From positions 1,550,001 to 1,614,000 of the forward strand of contig OX044360.1 in assembly GCA_943846745.1 (NCBI GenBank): DNA of 64,000 bases. The letters run 5' to 3'. The position numbers and the translations under genes were made by a program. Origin of the DNA: Opacimonas sp002292215 (GTDB taxonomy: Bacteria > Pseudomonadota > Gammaproteobacteria > Enterobacterales > Alteromonadaceae). Under the pieces are notes generated by a model. That model had not been told where the DNA came from. It saw only the letters and a program-made list of their open reading frames with translations, and ran no database searches. Of this stretch, positions 1 to 9,159 are shown one piece after another (position 1 is the stretch's first letter; each line of letters begins with the position of its first letter).

Positions 1-1084
1 ACACGATTAGTAAGAAGCCACATGCTAACAGCGCTTTTTTACGGCTTAGTTTTTTCTCACTCATTAATGCTGCCACCGGCACTTCAAAAATAGACACCAG
101 TGAGGTAATCGCCGCAAAGAACACCAACAAGAAGAAGGTACTCGCTACCGCACTCGCACCCACAAAACCAATTGACGTTTGTAACGCTAAAAAGATTTTT
201 GGTAAAAAAGTAAAAATCAAACTGACTGACGAATCACTCAAATCTTCAGGTTTGACCTCAGGGTTGAATGAATAAATCGCAGGTAATATCATCAAACCAG
301 CAGTAAACGCCACAGCGGTATCTGTCAGTGCGACTAACTTGGCTGAACCCGGTATATCAGCACGTTTATCAATATAACTACCGTAGGTAATCATGATCCC
401 CATACCTAACGACAATGAGAAGAATGCTTGGGATAATGCGCCATTGACCACACCTGAATCAATTTTGCTGAAGTCAGGAATTAGGTAAAACTTGACGCCT
501 GCCATCGCATTGTCTTGTGTCAGGACAAAAATCACCATGCCCACCAGCATAATAAACAACGCTGGCATGAGCGTTTTAGCTGCTTTTTCAATGCCCTGCT
601 TCACGCCACCTTGTAAGATAAAGTAGACTATCGCTAATACCAATGCCATATATACAAATATCGTATTGGATTGAATGAATGTTCCAAAATGCGCAGGATC
701 TGCTAATTGGGCTAAATTTCCAGTGACTGCTCCAACTAAATAGCCAAAAATCCACACTGTGATGACTAAGTAAAATACCGCAATCATGAATGGCGTGATG
801 ATGGATAGCCAACCGGCGATATTCCATGTTGGATTTTTGTTAGAAATAATCGAGTATGCGCCGAGGGGATCTTTTTGGGTGTTACGCCCCACGGACATCT
901 CTGCAAGCATCACAGGCAAACAGATAAAAAACACAAAAATGGCGTACATAAACAAAAATGCACCACCACCATTTTTAGCTGCACCGACAGGAAAACCGAC
1001 CAAATTGCCAATACCGACTGCAGAACCTGCTGCAGCCAAGATAAAACCAAGACGAGAACCGAATTGTTCGCGAGATGCGCCCAT
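1..1084 (-). CDS. Sodium-dependent transporter of the NSS (SNF) family, 3' end outside window
   Basis: The minus-strand frame is open from an ATG at 1084 to the left edge, about 361 codons, so the C-terminus is missing. The N-terminus reads GSRLGFILAAAGSAVGIGNLVGFP, the TM1 signature of neurotransmitter:sodium symporters, in which the unwound helix binds Na+ and an amino-acid-like substrate. It is followed by repeated hydrophobic segments, among them a stretch with SLGMGIMITYGSY typical of TM6. A TAGGAAT ribosome binding site lies just upstream of the ATG. It probably imports an amino acid or related solute with Na+ across the inner membrane; the substrate cannot be read from sequence. The next gene on the same strand (SDR) lies about 60 bases upstream and need not be co-transcribed. 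Confidence 0.9.
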   Translation of the reverse strand, partial: MGASREQFGSRLGFILAAAGSAVGIGNLVGFPVGAAKNGGGAFLFMYAIFVFFICLPVMLAEMSVGRNTQKDPLGAYSIISNKNPTWNIAGWLSIITPFMIAVFYLVITVWIFGYLVGAVTGNLAQLADPAHFGTFIQSNTIFVYMALVLAIVYFILQGGVKQGIEKAAKTLMPALFIMLVGMVIFVLTQDNAMAGVKFYLIPDFSKIDSGVVNGALSQAFFSLSLGMGIMITYGSYIDKRADIPGSAKLVALTDTAVAFTAGLMILPAIYSFNPEVKPEDLSDSSVSLIFTFLPKIFLALQTSIGFVGASAVASTFFLLVFFAAITSLVSIFEVPVAALMSEKKLSRKKALLACGFLLIV

Positions 1085-1142
1085 GAATATTCCTAAATTA
1101 TTATTATAGGGCGATACTAGCAAGACTTCGCGCAAAAGTCAT

Positions 1143-1880
1143 TTACCATGGAATAGTTTTACCATCCCAGCCAATATAATATGGACTATGCTGGGCTTCT
1201 GCACCTACTAATAACTGAATAAGACATTGCGCCGTATATTCAGGCGTAAATAACTTACCAGGTTTAACGTTAGCTTGAAAGGGTTTGGATAAGCCGGTAT
1301 CAACTGTTCCTGGATGATATGCCATTAACGACACCTGTTTATTACGCCGTCCATATTCAATAGCGGCATTTTTGATCATCATATTAAGTGCTGCTTTTGA
1401 CGCTCTATAACCATACCAACCACCAATTTGATTATCACTGATGCTTCCTACGCGTGCGCTTAAAAATGCAATCACACTTGGCGAACCTTTCACCATCACG
1501 TGAACCAAGTGTTTTAACCAAATAGCCGGTAATATTGTATTTACTTCAAAATACGCCTGTAACTGTTTTGGATCGATATCTTCAAGTCGTTTTTCTGGTT
1601 TTAATGCAACTTGATGCTCATTACCTTCACGATGCAAAACACCCACCGTAGAGACAACATAACGATAAGTTATCCCTTGTTGACGCTGTTGGGTGATAAA
1701 CGCCTTTACAGCATCTTCATCGAGCGTATTGAAGCTAAACGCTGAAATACTCGGGTTACTCAATGATTGACTTGTTCTTGACACTGCATGGACTTGTGTT
1801 ACATCCGGCAAATCGGCTAATTGGCTTAACAATGCTTGGGCTATACCACTACTGGCACCGATGACTAAGGCATTACTCAT
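1143..1880 (-). CDS. SDR family NAD(P)-dependent oxidoreductase
   Basis: This 245-residue protein is a classical short-chain dehydrogenase. The dinucleotide-binding motif GASSGIA is at residues 8-14, a serine sits in the FLSARVGS segment, and the catalytic tetrad's YxxxK is seen in YRASK. It is a cytosolic Rossmann-fold enzyme that oxidises or reduces a carbonyl or alcohol substrate with NAD(P)(H). The layout resembles CsgA/C-factor-like SDRs of marine gammaproteobacteria, but the substrate is unknown. It lies 35 bases downstream of the DCC-family gene on the same strand, so the two may be co-transcribed. Confidence 0.85.
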   Translation of the reverse strand: MSNALVIGASSGIAQALLSQLADLPDVTQVHAVSRTSQSLSNPSISAFSFNTLDEDAVKAFITQQRQQGITYRYVVSTVGVLHREGNEHQVALKPEKRLEDIDPKQLQAYFEVNTILPAIWLKHLVHVMVKGSPSVIAFLSARVGSISDNQIGGWYGYRASKAALNMMIKNAAIEYGRRNKQVSLMAYHPGTVDTGLSKPFQANVKPGKLFTPEYTAQCLIQLLVGAEAQHSPYYIGWDGKTIPW

Positions 1881-1915
1881 GTATGAATTCTCTTATTATA
1901 GGGTAGGTAATATGA

Positions 1916-2302
1916 TTAGTTTTTAAGTACACAACGCTCGCATCGACGCTGCCCTGTTAACCAATAGGAAATGGTATAACGATGCTTGGCAAAGACATTA
2001 TAAAACTTATCTGCAAACCAACGGATCACAGGCCAACGCGTAGGTGCATAAACCCACCCCTTACCGACTAATTTCCATGCTAAATACGTCACATCCAGCC
2101 CAGTAATCACTGCCCCACTATCGGTTTGTCCATGAATGCGATTGTTCAATGCATCCCAATCTAAGTGTGGATATGCCTCACTAAAACCAGGCTCCATAAT
2201 ATCCACAAAAGCTAGATGACCAGCAGTATTGTATTTGATTAAATGCTGCATTTCTTTTTGACATAATGGGCACATACCATCATAAAAAAGGGTTAATTTC
2301 AT
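1916..2302 (-). CDS. DCC family thiol-disulfide oxidoreductase-like protein (DUF393, YuxK-like)
   Basis: A 128-residue protein starting with FYDGMCPLC, the DxxCxxC signature that names the DCC family; the cysteines are at residues 11 and 14. A second CxxC-type pair, RRCERC, lies near the C-terminus. Family members are predicted to be thioredoxin-like thiol oxidoreductases, but few have a known reaction. It is the probable first gene of a pair with the SDR downstream and is divergent from msrA. The methionine-sulfoxide neighbour is suggestive of a redox role but proves nothing. Confidence 0.8.
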   Translation of the reverse strand: MKLTLFYDGMCPLCQKEMQHLIKYNTAGHLAFVDIMEPGFSEAYPHLDWDALNNRIHGQTDSGAVITGLDVTYLAWKLVGKGWVYAPTRWPVIRWFADKFYNVFAKHRYTISYWLTGQRRCERCVLKN

Positions 2303-2428
2303 AAGTTATGTCGTCTTATTGCTAAATTGTATATGTATGATTACGTAGAGAATGACGTTTTGGATGAGAATGTATTGATGTTTTGTGGTCAGCCCCCATA
2401 ATGTTTCAATAACAATATGGAGAAATTT

Positions 2429-2968
2429 ATGACGACAATTCAAGAAATCACCCTAGGTGGCGGCTGTTTTTGGTGTATCGAATCAGCATTCAATAAGGTT
2501 ACAGGCGTAGTAAGTGCTCACTGTGGATATAGTAATGGTCACAGTGACAACCCCACTTATGAGCAAGTGTGTAGCGGAACCACCGGACATAATGAAGTCG
2601 TCAGAGTCGTATTTGATAGCGATGTGATTAGCCTTCAAGAAATATTCGAAATCTTTTTTGCATTGCACGACCCTACCCAGCTCAATCGTCAAGGTAATGA
2701 CAAAGGCACTCAGTATCGTGGCGGGATCTATTATCACAATGCACAACAACAAGCTGCTGCACAGGCATTTGTCGCGCAATTAACAGAAGATAATGTTTAT
2801 GATGAACCGGTAGTCACTGAAATTGAAGCGCTTGATAATTACACGCAAGCCGAAGATTACCATCAAGATTACTTTGCCAATAACCCGAGCAATACCTATT
2901 GCAATCTTGTGGTAGGTCCCAAATTAGTTAAGTTTAAGAAAACCTTTGCAGCGCGTTTAAAAAGTTAA
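2429..2968 (+). CDS. msrA: Peptide-methionine (S)-S-oxide reductase MsrA
   Basis: MsrA repairs methionine-S-sulfoxide in proteins and free methionine, using thioredoxin as reductant, in the cytosol. The catalytic motif GGCFWC places the nucleophilic Cys at residue 13. GTQYRGG and YHQDYF are typical MsrA segments, and YCN near the C-terminus supplies a likely resolving Cys. A start at 2417 (four residues longer) is possible, but the bases of that first ATG form a TATGGAG ribosome binding site placed correctly for the ATG at 2429, so I chose 2429 (179 residues). Its 3' end overlaps the convergent mgtE by 12 bases. Confidence 0.95.
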   Translation: MTTIQEITLGGGCFWCIESAFNKVTGVVSAHCGYSNGHSDNPTYEQVCSGTTGHNEVVRVVFDSDVISLQEIFEIFFALHDPTQLNRQGNDKGTQYRGGIYYHNAQQQAAAQAFVAQLTEDNVYDEPVVTEIEALDNYTQAEDYHQDYFANNPSNTYCNLVVGPKLVKFKKTFAARLKS

Positions 2969-4318
2969 AAACAACGTTGCTGTACCTAGGAACGCAAAGA
3001 TCCCAACTACGTCGGTAATAGTGGTTAAAATAACACTACCGGCTAGCGCGGGGTCTATTTTCATTTTCTTCATGATTAAAGGTAATGTTGCACCGGCAAG
3101 GCCCGCTGCAATCATATTCATGAGCATCGCAAAGGCAATAATGATACCTAAATCCAAATCTTGTTTCCATAATGCTACGACGCTGGCAATCAATACCGCC
3201 CAGATGATCCCATTGAGAAATCCAATCGCAAGTTCTTTATGAATTAATATCTTGGAGTTAGAATCATTCACATGACCCAATGCCATTGCACGGATCACTA
3301 AGGTTAAGGTTTGATTGCCGGCAACCCCTCCCATACTCGGTACAATAGTATTGAGGATAGCTAAAACCGCTAATTGCGATAAGGTTTGCTCGAACATATC
3401 TGAAACCATTGCAGCCAATAAAGCGGTAACTAAATTCACACCTAACCAAATCGAACGGCGTCGAGTAGATTGTAGTACCGGAGCAAAGGTATCTTCTTCA
3501 TCATCAAGACCCGCCATACTCATCATTGAGTGTTCTGCGTCTTCACGAATAATATCGACCACGTCATCAATCGTGATCCGACCCACTAAGTGGTAGTCTT
3601 CATCCACTACTGGTGCGGATAACCAATTATAGCGTTCAAACAGGCTGGCCACTTGATCATCAGGCATATCAACGGTTATCGCATCTGGCTCTTCGTCCAT
3701 GACTTCCGCGACTGTCACATTAGGATGAGACGTCAACAGACGTGTCACCGGTACCGAACCGATTAGATAATCACTGCGATTAACGACATAAAATGTATCT
3801 GTGTTTTCAGGTAAATCACCCTTAAGACGTAAATAACGTAAGATGACATCAACCGCCACATCAGGACGTAAGGTGATCGTATCAGTGTTCATGATGAAAC
3901 CAGCGGTTTCTTCACCGTAGCTCAAGGCTTTTTCAGCTCGATAACGATCTTGCACGTCCATCGACACCAAAATATCTTGCAGCACTTCATCCGGTAAACT
4001 ACTTAGTGTTTCGACTAAGTCATCGGTGTCCATGTCCTCAAGTGCTTCGACCACAGTATCAGGCAACATTTTACTGATGATACCGTTACGCACTTCTTCA
4101 GAGAGTTCTTCTAGAACATCACCATGATAATCAGAATCTAGTAATTGCCACAGTATATCCCGCGTTTTGGGAGGAGTAGATTCAAGGATCAACGCAACAT
4201 CACAAGCCGGAGCTTCATGCAAAATTTTACGAACAGAAACGAATTTACCAGATGACAAGGCATCGGTAATTTCAGTCAATTGACTTTCAGCAAATTTTGC
4301 AGCAATGGTATCAGCCAT
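2957..4318 (-). CDS. mgtE: Magnesium transporter MgtE
   Basis: This 453-residue protein has the full MgtE layout: an N-terminal acidic superhelical domain (about residues 1-130), a CBS pair (about 130-260, with VPVTRLLTSHP and GRITIDDVVDII), a connecting helix and five membrane segments from about residue 290 to the end. The pore region shows GGVAGNQTLT and AGLAGATLPL, characteristic of the family. MgtE is an inner-membrane Mg2+ channel gated by Mg2+ binding to the cytosolic domains. The gene follows npr by 80 bases on the same strand. I see no M-box-like leader in that short gap. Confidence 0.95.
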   Translation of the reverse strand: MADTIAAKFAESQLTEITDALSSGKFVSVRKILHEAPACDVALILESTPPKTRDILWQLLDSDYHGDVLEELSEEVRNGIISKMLPDTVVEALEDMDTDDLVETLSSLPDEVLQDILVSMDVQDRYRAEKALSYGEETAGFIMNTDTITLRPDVAVDVILRYLRLKGDLPENTDTFYVVNRSDYLIGSVPVTRLLTSHPNVTVAEVMDEEPDAITVDMPDDQVASLFERYNWLSAPVVDEDYHLVGRITIDDVVDIIREDAEHSMMSMAGLDDEEDTFAPVLQSTRRRSIWLGVNLVTALLAAMVSDMFEQTLSQLAVLAILNTIVPSMGGVAGNQTLTLVIRAMALGHVNDSNSKILIHKELAIGFLNGIIWAVLIASVVALWKQDLDLGIIIAFAMLMNMIAAGLAGATLPLIMKKMKIDPALAGSVILTTITDVVGIFAFLGTATLFLTF

Positions 4319-4398
4319 AATCCATACCTGCGAGGCGTATTGAGAAGGGTCGTAGGATAACGTGAAAGCTAGGTAATGTCATGAAATGATTGATAAAG

Positions 4399-4677
4399 CT
4401 ACACGCCTTCGTTAAATTTTTGACTGATTAAATCAACCACTGCATTCAGAGCCGCTTGCGCGTCATCACCTCGAGCAACCACGCGTACCGTTTTACCTTG
4501 GCGCGACTCCAGCATCATCAACCCTAACACGCTTACCGCATCGGCTTGTTTATCCCCTTGATGTACCGTAATTTCCGCCGAAAACTGCGCAGCCAACTGG
4601 GCTAGTTGACTAGCAGGACGTGCATGTAATCCCATTTTATTGAGGATTGTGACTGTTTGCTCAGCTACCTGACTCAT
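4399..4677 (-). CDS. ptsO: Nitrogen-PTS phosphocarrier NPr (HPr family)
   Basis: A 92-residue HPr-like protein. The phosphorylatable histidine is residue 18 in the motif MGLHARPAS, and a serine-region motif SVLGLMML follows. NPr passes phosphate from EI-Ntr (PtsP) to EIIA-Ntr (PtsN), a regulatory chain linked to nitrogen, potassium and envelope control. The start overlaps the rapZ stop by four bases (ATGA), which implies translational coupling. It is the last gene of the rpoN-hpf-ptsN-rapZ-npr group, the same order as in E. coli. Confidence 0.95.
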   Translation of the reverse strand: MSQVAEQTVTILNKMGLHARPASQLAQLAAQFSAEITVHQGDKQADAVSVLGLMMLESRQGKTVRVVARGDDAQAALNAVVDLISQKFNEGV

Positions 4678-5540
4678 AATTCAGGTTTCTCCAAGTAGCG
4701 CCCTAATTCACGGTGACGAATCTGCACATCTGGGTGAGATTCTAGCATGTTTTTCTTTAATTGCTCCGCTACATAGACTGAACGATGTTTACCACCTGTG
4801 CAGCCTATAGCCACCGTCACATAACTTCGATTGTTCCGTTCTAAATGAGGCAGCCAAGTTGTGATTAAATTTTGAATTTGCCAAATAAATTTGGTGACTA
4901 CCGGCTGACTACCTAAAAACACTTCAATGGGCGAATCAACACCGGTAAAATTCTTTAAATCAGGCTCCCAATGGGGGTTTGGCAAAAATCGTGCATCAAA
5001 CACATAATCCGCATCTTTGGGAATGCCATATTTAAAACCAAAGGATTCAAATACCAGCACTAAGCGAGAACTCTTTTTACCCAAGATACGTTCGCGAATA
5101 ATTTCCGCTAATTGATGTACGGTTAATTGATCTGTATCTATACATAAATCAGCCCGCTCTTGCATCGGTTCTAAAAGCTGTTTCTCAAGTCTAATAGCGG
5201 CTTCTAATGATTGATTGCCTTTGCTTAATGGATGTAATCGACGTGTTTCACTGTAGCGTTTTAATAAGACATTGGTACTCGAATCTAAGTACACGATAGA
5301 CACGTTCCAATCTTCAGGTAGAAAATTCAGTATTTCAGGTAACTCATTAGACTCTTTGGGTAAGTTACGCACGTCAACACTCACCGCTACGTCTTCGTAT
5401 TCGCCTAAAATGGAATGGGTTAACGCTGGCAATAAGTTTACAGGGATATTATCTACACAATAATACCCTAAGTCTTCTAATGCGCGTAATGCAATCGATT
5501 TTCCAGAACCAGAACGACCTGAAATTATAATAAGTTTCAT
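4674..5540 (-). CDS. rapZ: RNase adapter protein RapZ
   Basis: A 288-residue protein with a Walker A motif GRSGSGKS at residues 8-15 and the C-terminal RapZ signature GCTGGKHRSVY. In enterobacteria RapZ binds small RNAs such as GlmZ and guides RNase E, coupling glucosamine-6-phosphate supply to envelope synthesis. Whether that RNA circuit exists in this organism cannot be told from the window. It sits between ptsN and npr in the standard order, with an 83-base gap to ptsN. Confidence 0.95.
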   Translation of the reverse strand: MKLIIISGRSGSGKSIALRALEDLGYYCVDNIPVNLLPALTHSILGEYEDVAVSVDVRNLPKESNELPEILNFLPEDWNVSIVYLDSSTNVLLKRYSETRRLHPLSKGNQSLEAAIRLEKQLLEPMQERADLCIDTDQLTVHQLAEIIRERILGKKSSRLVLVFESFGFKYGIPKDADYVFDARFLPNPHWEPDLKNFTGVDSPIEVFLGSQPVVTKFIWQIQNLITTWLPHLERNNRSYVTVAIGCTGGKHRSVYVAEQLKKNMLESHPDVQIRHRELGRYLEKPEL

Positions 5541-5623
5541 CTAATTCAACCAAAGGTTTTTTTACTAGCCTAGTGGCTAGATGCCGGTTTGTAAATCAAA
5601 AATTTAATGTAATGACGAATAAA

Positions 5624-6067
5624 TTACTTAAGCAGTAAAAGGATGTCTTGAGGGGTTTTAGCTCGTCGAATACCTGCAACAATATCTGGATCATTCAATT
5701 TGGCAGCAACCGCAGCAAGTGTCTGTAAATGGCCTTCAATTTGCTCTTGCGGGACTAACAATGCAAAAAACACATCAACCGGTTTATGATCAATGGCTTC
5801 AAAATCAATAGCAGACTCAGTGGTCACAACTATTGCTACTACGTCTTTCAGACCTGCAATGCGCCCATGTGGGATAGCGATGCCATTACCTATGCCGGTA
5901 GAACCCATTTTTTCACGCTGAACTAAGCTTTCTAAGATATTAGCTTGATAAATTTCATTTTCGACATCTTCAGCTAATTCGCTGATGGTCTCGAAGATCT
6001 TCTTTTTACTTTGACAAGGAACCGCACACAATATGCGGCTCGCTTTTAGGATGGATGATAATTGCAT
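5624..6067 (-). CDS. ptsN: PTS EIIA-Ntr regulatory protein PtsN
   Basis: A 147-residue EIIA domain of the fructose/mannitol type. The phosphoacceptor histidine is residue 67 in IAIPHGRI, preceded by the typical STGIGNGIA turn. PtsN receives phosphate from NPr and regulates rather than transports; known partners elsewhere include K+ transporters and sensor kinases. It starts three bases after the hpf stop and clearly shares that transcript. Confidence 0.95.
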   Translation of the reverse strand: MQLSSILKASRILCAVPCQSKKKIFETISELAEDVENEIYQANILESLVQREKMGSTGIGNGIAIPHGRIAGLKDVVAIVVTTESAIDFEAIDHKPVDVFFALLVPQEQIEGHLQTLAAVAAKLNDPDIVAGIRRAKTPQDILLLLK

Positions 6068-6070
6068 TGT

Positions 6071-6358
6071 TTAATGTCGTAATAACTTTTCTTTATGCTT
6101 AATAACCTGTCGATCAAGTTTATCAATCAGCCCATCAATAGCAGCATACATGTCTGAATGTTCAGAAGTCGCAAACACTTCTCCGCCATTTAAATGTAAA
6201 GTGGCTTCCGCTTTTTGATTGATTTTTTCGACATTTAAGATGACATGGACGTTATTGATATGGTCAAAGTGTCGTTCCAATTTTTCAAATTTAGTATCGA
6301 CATAGTTACGTAGTGAATCAGTGATTTCAACATGATGACCAGTAAGGTTTATCTGCAT
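6071..6358 (-). CDS. hpf: Ribosome hibernation-promoting factor, short form
   Basis: A 95-residue protein of the HPF/YfiA family in its short form, without the C-terminal dimerisation domain of long HPF. The beginning, QINLTGHHVEITDSLRNYV, and the segment HVILNVEKINQKAEATLH are family hallmarks. HPF binds the 30S subunit in the mRNA/tRNA channel and promotes 100S dimer formation on starvation. It lies 24 bases after rpoN, as in many proteobacteria. Confidence 0.95.
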   Translation of the reverse strand: MQINLTGHHVEITDSLRNYVDTKFEKLERHFDHINNVHVILNVEKINQKAEATLHLNGGEVFATSEHSDMYAAIDGLIDKLDRQVIKHKEKLLRH

Positions 6359-6382
6359 AATGACTTCCTTCTTTTTCTATAA

Positions 6383-7843
6383 CTAAACCAAGCTTTTACG
6401 CTGGTTGGATGGTGGAATCGATAAGGATTCCCGGTATTTCGCAATTGTCCGGCGGGCAACTTTAATACCTTGATCCGCCAGTACATCTGCAATCTTGCTA
6501 TCACTTAGTGGCTTAACTGTATTTTCAGCAGCGACTAGTTTTTTGATCAACGCGCGTATTGCTGTTGATGAGCACTCACCACCTGAGTCTGTCGCAACAT
6601 GGCTAGAAAAGAAATATTTCAGTTCGAATATACCACGTGGTGTATGCATATATTTTTGTGTTGTCACACGTGAAATAGTCGATTCATGCATATCTACCAT
6701 TTCAGCTACATCATTTAACACCATAGGCTTCATCATTTCTGGCCCGTGTTCAAAAAAGCCCATCTGCTGTTGTACTATGCAGTTAGCGACTTTTAATAAT
6801 GTATCATTGCGCGATTCTAAACTTTTGATAAACCATTTTGCTTCTTGCATATGAGATTTGACAAACGCAGAGTCCGAAGAGTTCCGTGAGTTTTTACTTA
6901 ATGCTGCATATTGTTGGTTTATATTCAATTTAGGTAAACTATCAGGGTTTAACTCAACCGTCCAGCGTCCATTTTTCTTGGCTACTGAGACATCAGGAAT
7001 AACGTATTCTGGTTCTTTGGTAATTAAAGCACTACCTGGACGAGGGTTCAAGGATTGTAATAACAGCATGACCTCACGTAACTGGTCTTCTTTGAGCCGA
7101 GTTTTACGCATGAGAGTCCGGTAGTCTTTGCTCGATAACAAATCAGTATGTTCGGTAATGATGAGCTTAGCCTCTTTTAAAAATGGCGTTGCTTCATCAA
7201 ATTGACGTAACTGTACTAATAGACATTCTTGCGGATTGCGTGAACCAGAACCAACTGGATCAAACATCTGGATGCGTTTTAGTACACATTCTACTTCATC
7301 GAGTTCGATTTCATCATCTTGCATTGATTCTAAAATTTCATCGCTGGAAACGGTCAAATAACCGGATTCATCAATAGAGTCAATAATCGCAATTGCAATA
7401 GCACGATCGTTATCGCTAAATGGAGTAAGTCCCATTTGCCACAAAAGATGAGATTGAATATCATCGGTTGTTTCACCCTGATAGACATTATCATCATCCA
7501 TAACACCTCCGGAGCCAGTCATTGGAGCTGGAGCTGAAGACGCGCTGTAATAATCATCCCAAGTACTATCTAGAGGCAGTTCTTCCGGTACCGCATTACC
7601 CTCAAGCGCATCATGGCTTGAAACTTTATCAGAATCAACAGAGGCGTTAGTATCCCCGGAGCGTTCTTTGTCGTTGTGATCAGAGTGTGGTTCTTCGATT
7701 TCTAACAATGGATTAGATTCAATCGCTTCTTGGATTTCTTGTTGTAAATCAAGTGTGGATAGCTGTAATAGCCTAATCGCCTGCTGAAGTTGCGGCGTCA
7801 TGGTTAACTGCTGACTAAATTTTAGCTGTAACGAGTGTTTCAT
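6383..7843 (-). CDS. rpoN: RNA polymerase sigma-54 factor RpoN
   Basis: A 486-residue sigma-54. The N-terminus is the glutamine- and leucine-rich activator-interacting region I (QLKFSQQLTMTPQLQQAI), followed by an acidic region II of about 90 residues. The core-binding region and helix-turn-helix (HESTISRV) come next, and the RpoN box ARRTIAKYRE lies close to the C-terminus. It directs RNA polymerase to -24/-12 promoters and needs an AAA+ activator. It is located 57 bases after lptB in the conserved lpt-rpoN-hpf-ptsN order. Confidence 0.97.
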   Translation of the reverse strand: MKHSLQLKFSQQLTMTPQLQQAIRLLQLSTLDLQQEIQEAIESNPLLEIEEPHSDHNDKERSGDTNASVDSDKVSSHDALEGNAVPEELPLDSTWDDYYSASSAPAPMTGSGGVMDDDNVYQGETTDDIQSHLLWQMGLTPFSDNDRAIAIAIIDSIDESGYLTVSSDEILESMQDDEIELDEVECVLKRIQMFDPVGSGSRNPQECLLVQLRQFDEATPFLKEAKLIITEHTDLLSSKDYRTLMRKTRLKEDQLREVMLLLQSLNPRPGSALITKEPEYVIPDVSVAKKNGRWTVELNPDSLPKLNINQQYAALSKNSRNSSDSAFVKSHMQEAKWFIKSLESRNDTLLKVANCIVQQQMGFFEHGPEMMKPMVLNDVAEMVDMHESTISRVTTQKYMHTPRGIFELKYFFSSHVATDSGGECSSTAIRALIKKLVAAENTVKPLSDSKIADVLADQGIKVARRTIAKYRESLSIPPSNQRKSLV

Positions 7844-7900
7844 CGAATTCCTTTTAACATCTTACTTACCAGTAACTTCCAACACACTGACCTGTTATTA

Positions 7901-8626
7901 TTATAGCTTAAATTCTTCACCAAGGTACACTTCCTTAACCTTCTTATTTTCAAGGACTTGTGCAGAAGTTCCAGAGGCGATGAGTTCGCCATGACTGACG
8001 ATGTAAGCCTTCTCACACACATCAAGTGTATCTCTTACATTGTGGTCAGTAATTAGCACTCCGATGCCACGTTGTTTAAGATGTTGGATGATATGTTTGA
8101 TATCCCCCACAGAGATAGGATCAACTCCAGCAAAAGGTTCATCGAGTAAGATAAACTTAGGATTAGCCGCTAAAGCTCGCGCGATTTCAACGCGGCGTCG
8201 TTCTCCCCCTGATAATGCCATACCAGCACTATTACGTATGTGATTAATATTAAATTCATCGAGCAATGCATCGGCATCACTTTCACGTTGTTGACTAGAG
8301 AGTTCTTTACGAGTTTGTAGGATTGCCATGATATTTTCGTAGACCGTTAATTTACGAAAGATCGACGCTTCTTGTGGCAAGTAACCAATACCTTGGCGTG
8401 CGCGCTCATGCATTGGTTGAAATGTTAGTTGTGTTTGATCCAGCATAATTTCACCGTGATCCAAAGGTACTAACCCGACTATCATATAAAACGTCGTGGT
8501 TTTTCCGGCTCCATTTGGGCCTAGTAAACCGACAATTTGTCCTGATTCCACTTCAATACTGACATCTCGTACCACTTGTCGGGAATTATACGATTTTGCC
8601 AAATGCGTCGCTTTTAAAATCGCCAT
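7901..8626 (-). CDS. lptB: LPS export system ATPase LptB
   Basis: A 241-residue ABC ATPase. Walker A GPNGAGKTT is at residues 36-44, the signature ALSGGERRR and Walker B FILLDEPFAGVDP follow, with the switch histidine in LITDHNVRDT. LptB drives extraction of lipopolysaccharide from the inner membrane together with LptF/LptG (not in this window) and LptC. Its ATG shares one base with the lptA stop, so the two are translationally coupled. Confidence 0.97.
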   Translation of the reverse strand: MAILKATHLAKSYNSRQVVRDVSIEVESGQIVGLLGPNGAGKTTTFYMIVGLVPLDHGEIMLDQTQLTFQPMHERARQGIGYLPQEASIFRKLTVYENIMAILQTRKELSSQQRESDADALLDEFNINHIRNSAGMALSGGERRRVEIARALAANPKFILLDEPFAGVDPISVGDIKHIIQHLKQRGIGVLITDHNVRDTLDVCEKAYIVSHGELIASGTSAQVLENKKVKEVYLGEEFKL

Positions 8627-9150
8627 TAATTTTTTTCGCTCTCTTGTTCTTGAATTTGTTGCTTGAGAATTTCCGGCTGAAAGACAGTGGTTACCCGTCC
8701 GCCTTTACTTTTATCTGCTGTTGCAATCAACTGTTTATTGATTAAATCGAATTCAATTCGCTCACTTTTCACTACGGAGGTTTCTTGTGCTAACTGCGCT
8801 TCACCATTAAATGTTACTGTGCGTGATACCACGTTATAACTAATTTCATTTGCCGCAGCAGTCACACTTGTGCCATCATCAAGTAACTGCGTAAATGTAG
8901 CAGGATTGCCTGTCGCAATGAATACTTCCTGGCCTTCACCTGCACTGGCATCGATACTTAAACTCTGAGCATTAATCTTTAATCCCGCTTGCGTGATCAC
9001 AACATCTTCTTTATACACTGACATTTTTGATACACCATCCACGAAGGTGGACTTAGCACTAATGGATATCGGAGCATTCACATCTGAATTTTGTGCCGTA
9101 GCGGCGAATGTTAGACAACTTAAGGCAATAACTAAAAAACGATAGTTCAT
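8626..9150 (-). CDS. lptA: LPS transport periplasmic protein LptA
   Basis: A 174-residue protein with an N-terminal signal peptide (FLVIALSCLTFAATAQ, cleavage likely near residue 19) and an OstA/LptA beta-jellyroll body. LptA molecules stack to form the periplasmic bridge carrying LPS from LptC to LptD. The C-terminus is rich in Glu and Gln (LKQQIQEQESEKN). It is nine bases after lptC and one-base-coupled to lptB. Confidence 0.95.
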   Translation of the reverse strand: MNYRFLVIALSCLTFAATAQNSDVNAPISISAKSTFVDGVSKMSVYKEDVVITQAGLKINAQSLSIDASAGEGQEVFIATGNPATFTQLLDDGTSVTAAANEISYNVVSRTVTFNGEAQLAQETSVVKSERIEFDLINKQLIATADKSKGGRVTTVFQPEILKQQIQEQESEKN

Positions 9151-9159
9151 TATTTTTCT

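Noticed and set aside
786..1109. Plus-strand frame of 107 codons opposite the NSS transporter gene
   Set aside because: It is antisense to a clear transporter frame, has low-complexity composition and no recognisable motif or ribosome binding site.
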